A DNA stretch of 64,000 nt, from assembly GCF_002091755.1 (NCBI RefSeq), contig NZ_BDAI01000009.1, positions 135,857-199,856 on the forward strand. The letters run 5' to 3'. This DNA comes from Pseudomonas nitroreducens NBRC 12694 (GTDB lineage: Bacteria > Pseudomonadota > Gammaproteobacteria > Pseudomonadales > Pseudomonadaceae). This document shows positions 62,696 to 64,000 of this stretch, in pieces (the first letter of the stretch is position 1; each line of letters starts with the position of its first letter). Made by a program: the position numbers and the translations under genes. The notes under the pieces are model-generated. The model did not search any database, was not told the origin of the DNA, and was given only the letters and a program-made list of their open reading frames with translations.

Positions 62696-62705
62696 AATTT
62701 GAAAT

Positions 62706-62734
62706 GGCCGGTTCAGCAATCAACCGGCCTTTTT
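62706..62734 (+). terminator. Terminator of the original tRNA-Pro gene
   Basis: GGCCGGTT (62706-62713) and AACCGGCC (62722-62729) pair around eight bases, followed by TTTTT. It lies 11 bases after the tRNA 3' end and belongs to the chromosome. Confidence 0.85.
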
Positions 62735-62858
62735 GCATTTCTCTTCCCTCAAAAACTCCCTATATCGACCGCCAGCTCGGCGCGTCCCTCAGTGGCCAAT
62801 CATCCTGCGCTGCCAGGAAGGCTGGTAGGTCTCGTCGCGCTATCCAGATTTCCCCTTG

Positions 62859-63255
62859 CTACTTGAGGACGCCGATGCGTTGGTCGGCCCAGATCATGAA
62901 GGCGCGCAGGGGGTTGCTGTCGGGGATGTGCTGGGAGTCGTGGAGGGTTGGGAGGGCTTCGTCGCTGAGCCATTTGGCGAAGTTGCGGTGTTCGGGATGC
63001 TAGTGGCGGTATAGGGCTTTGTTAGGTGCTGGATTCGCTGATGACTTCCACTTCCTAGCGGAAGCCGCTGAGGTATTCCAGGATGACGGCGCGTTTCTGT
63101 TCCGGGTCCATGCGCTTGGGTAGGCGGTAGGGGCGGCGGGCGTCGATCAGGAGGGCGAAGTCGTGGGCGACGAACCACGGTTGGCGGTCGATCAGGACGG
63201 CGCGGAGTTGGTAGGTGTGGCGTTGGAATACGACAGATATGTAAGCGTCTTGCAT
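62859..63255 (-). pseudogene. BRO-N domain gene with stops and a frameshift
   Basis: Starting at ATG 63255 the protein reads MQDAYISVVFQRHTYQLRAV, then LIDRQPWFVAHDFALLIDAR and ends at a TAG (63055-63057) in place of a sense codon. Reading on, the sense sequence EVEVISESST continues, with an extra A near 63027 that shifts the frame and a TAG in place of the TAC expected for tyrosine near 63003. Beyond that NFAKWLSDEALPTLHDSQHI and IPDSNPLRAFMIWADQRIGV run to a stop at 62859. It is a decayed BRO-family (antirepressor-like) gene. Confidence 0.7.
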
Positions 63256-63312
63256 GGTGAAGCTCCATCTACGAGGTTGAGGAGCCGCGACGCGTCGTCG
63301 TCAAGCGAAGGG

Positions 63313-63385
63313 TGGCGGACCGCGCAGGGTTGACGAGCCGGGAGATGGAACCGGCAGACCCGAGGGTCCCCCGCGCGATCCGCCA
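63313..63385. repeat. Imperfect inverted repeat upstream of the BRO-N remnant
   Basis: TGGCGGACCGCGC (63313-63325) and GCGCGATCCGCCA (63373-63385) match in 12 of 13 positions and enclose 47 bases. It may be a regulatory RNA stem or binding site of the old BRO-N gene. The rest of 63386-63740 shows no gene I can support. Confidence 0.4.
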
Positions 63386-63749
63386 TAGAGCCAGTAGTGA
63401 ATACTACAGGCATGAAAGCGCCTACTGGAAACCGTCGCTCTTTCCCGCACGCGCTTTCAGCGTTTTCGCGCCATCTCATTTCCGGTCGTCAAACCAGGCC
63501 ACAGGATTGACTGTGACGGGCGCAGGATGGAGGAGGGCTTTCCGGGGCGGGAACCTGCAAAGCGCGTAGGAATCTGGCAAGCGTGCTTTGAAGTGGGAGG
63601 TTCGGCAGCGCCTCCTCTATATAGGTAGAACGACTCAGCTGTATGGCTGGGGCCGCGGTGCCTGGCTTGGCGCGGCTGCAGGAAGGTGCTGCTTTCTATA
63701 TTAGAGGGAGAGGGGGGTGGTCCCTTTGTCATCTTTCTGCAAAAAGTCG

Positions 63750-63777
63750 TTGACGCTCGATTTAAACTCCCTATAAT
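63750..63777 (+). promoter_or_regulatory. Strong promoter, probable rRNA operon P1
   Basis: TTGACG (63750-63755) and TATAAT (63772-63777) with a 16-base spacer, an A/T-rich upstream stretch and a GC-rich discriminator (GCGCACC), as in stringently controlled rRNA promoters. No coding frame follows. Confidence 0.65.
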
Positions 63778-63930
63778 GCGCACCACTCCCGGCGACGAAG
63801 CGCTGAAAGAACTTGAAAATCAAGTACTTACAGAGATTAGAGGTTGGGGGTGGCGATCAGGCAGGTGATTCACTTGTCGCTCTTCATTAGCTGCTCCGGC
63901 AGCGAGCTGAAAAGAAGGTCGCCGAGGTGC

Positions 63931-63958
63931 TTGACAGCGAGTTTGATTGCTGTAGAAT
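63931..63958 (+). promoter_or_regulatory. Strong promoter, probable rRNA operon P2
   Basis: TTGACA (63931-63936) and TAGAAT (63953-63958) with a 16-base spacer, then TCGCCTCCCGCTGATGAGAG. This resembles the leader before 16S rRNA in Pseudomonas. The 16S gene itself would begin beyond the window. Confidence 0.65.
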
Positions 63959-64000
63959 TCGCCTCCCGCTGATGAGAGGTTTGACTTCTCGGAAGCCCAA

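Noticed and set aside
62641..62700. A complete tRNA gene at this place
   Set aside because: Only the anticodon loop to CCA is present; the 5' half and D arm do not match, so it is a fragment.
62894..63268. Proline/arginine-rich minus-strand frame over the BRO-N remnant
   Set aside because: It is an out-of-frame reading of BRO-N sequence, whose real frames are recognisable.
1..64000. CRISPR array or insertion sequence
   Set aside because: No regularly spaced repeats and no transposase with terminal inverted repeats were seen by eye.

Overview
The window is high-GC gammaproteobacterial DNA, most likely from a Pseudomonas. The evidence is a Gts-like sugar ABC importer, a CsrA/RsmA-type small protein, an RND pump with its own TetR regulator, A-rich Hfq/Crc-type motifs at catabolic start codons, and at the right edge tandem strong promoters followed by a leader that resembles the region before a Pseudomonas rRNA operon. 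Genus is inferred from gene content and style, not from a marker gene.

Positions 1-25,100 hold a large carbohydrate or polyol catabolic locus. The left part (579-8611) has an amino-acid/polyamine-type permease, two paralogous MFS carriers, an XRE regulator, a HisD-family dehydrogenase and a Gfo/Idh/MocA oxidoreductase. A repeated motif built from TGCGTCAA and AAATTGAG lies upstream of the permease, the first MFS gene and the HisD-like gene, and is a candidate XRE operator. The right part (8618-25089) is framed by two close LacI paralogues. Between them are a GH3-like protein, a minus-strand operon (ThuA-like protein, ThDP enzyme, two GMC oxidoreductases, TIM-barrel isomerase) and a divergent plus-strand operon (binding protein, two permeases, ATPase, HisN/IMPase-like phosphatase). 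Each divergent promoter (TTGACA plus 16 bp) is followed at once by a LacI-type palindrome, and each then leads into a small open reading frame with a good ribosome binding site. The gene set resembles known oxidation-first glycoside or cyclitol pathways, but the substrate cannot be read from the sequence.

Positions 25,200-45,000 look like ordinary chromosome: an RND pump and adaptor with a TetR regulator and two matching operators, a slipin, several small stress-type proteins, a stand-alone receiver protein, a very large cyclic beta-1,2-glucan synthase (2836 aa), a Crp/Fnr-like regulator, a PRC-barrel remnant and a cold-shock protein.

Positions 45,300-62,700 are accessory. They carry a catalytic-domain-only tyrosine recombinase, a HxlR/GST pair, a receiver protein, a mobile-element block (CsrA-like, possible recombination directionality factor, YqaJ nuclease, DUF932 protein, small envelope proteins), and a defence-type block: MazG-like pyrophosphohydrolase with a nuclease-helicase DUF2075 protein, a McrA-head/DUF3883 nuclease, a broken SIR2 gene and an SF1 helicase with DUF2726. 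A full-length integrase next to a 3' fragment of tRNA-Pro(GGG) marks the right end of an integrated element. No matching left end was found by eye.

Positions 62,700-64,000 return to chromosome: the tRNA terminator, a decayed BRO-N gene and two strong promoters that probably drive an rRNA operon beyond the window.
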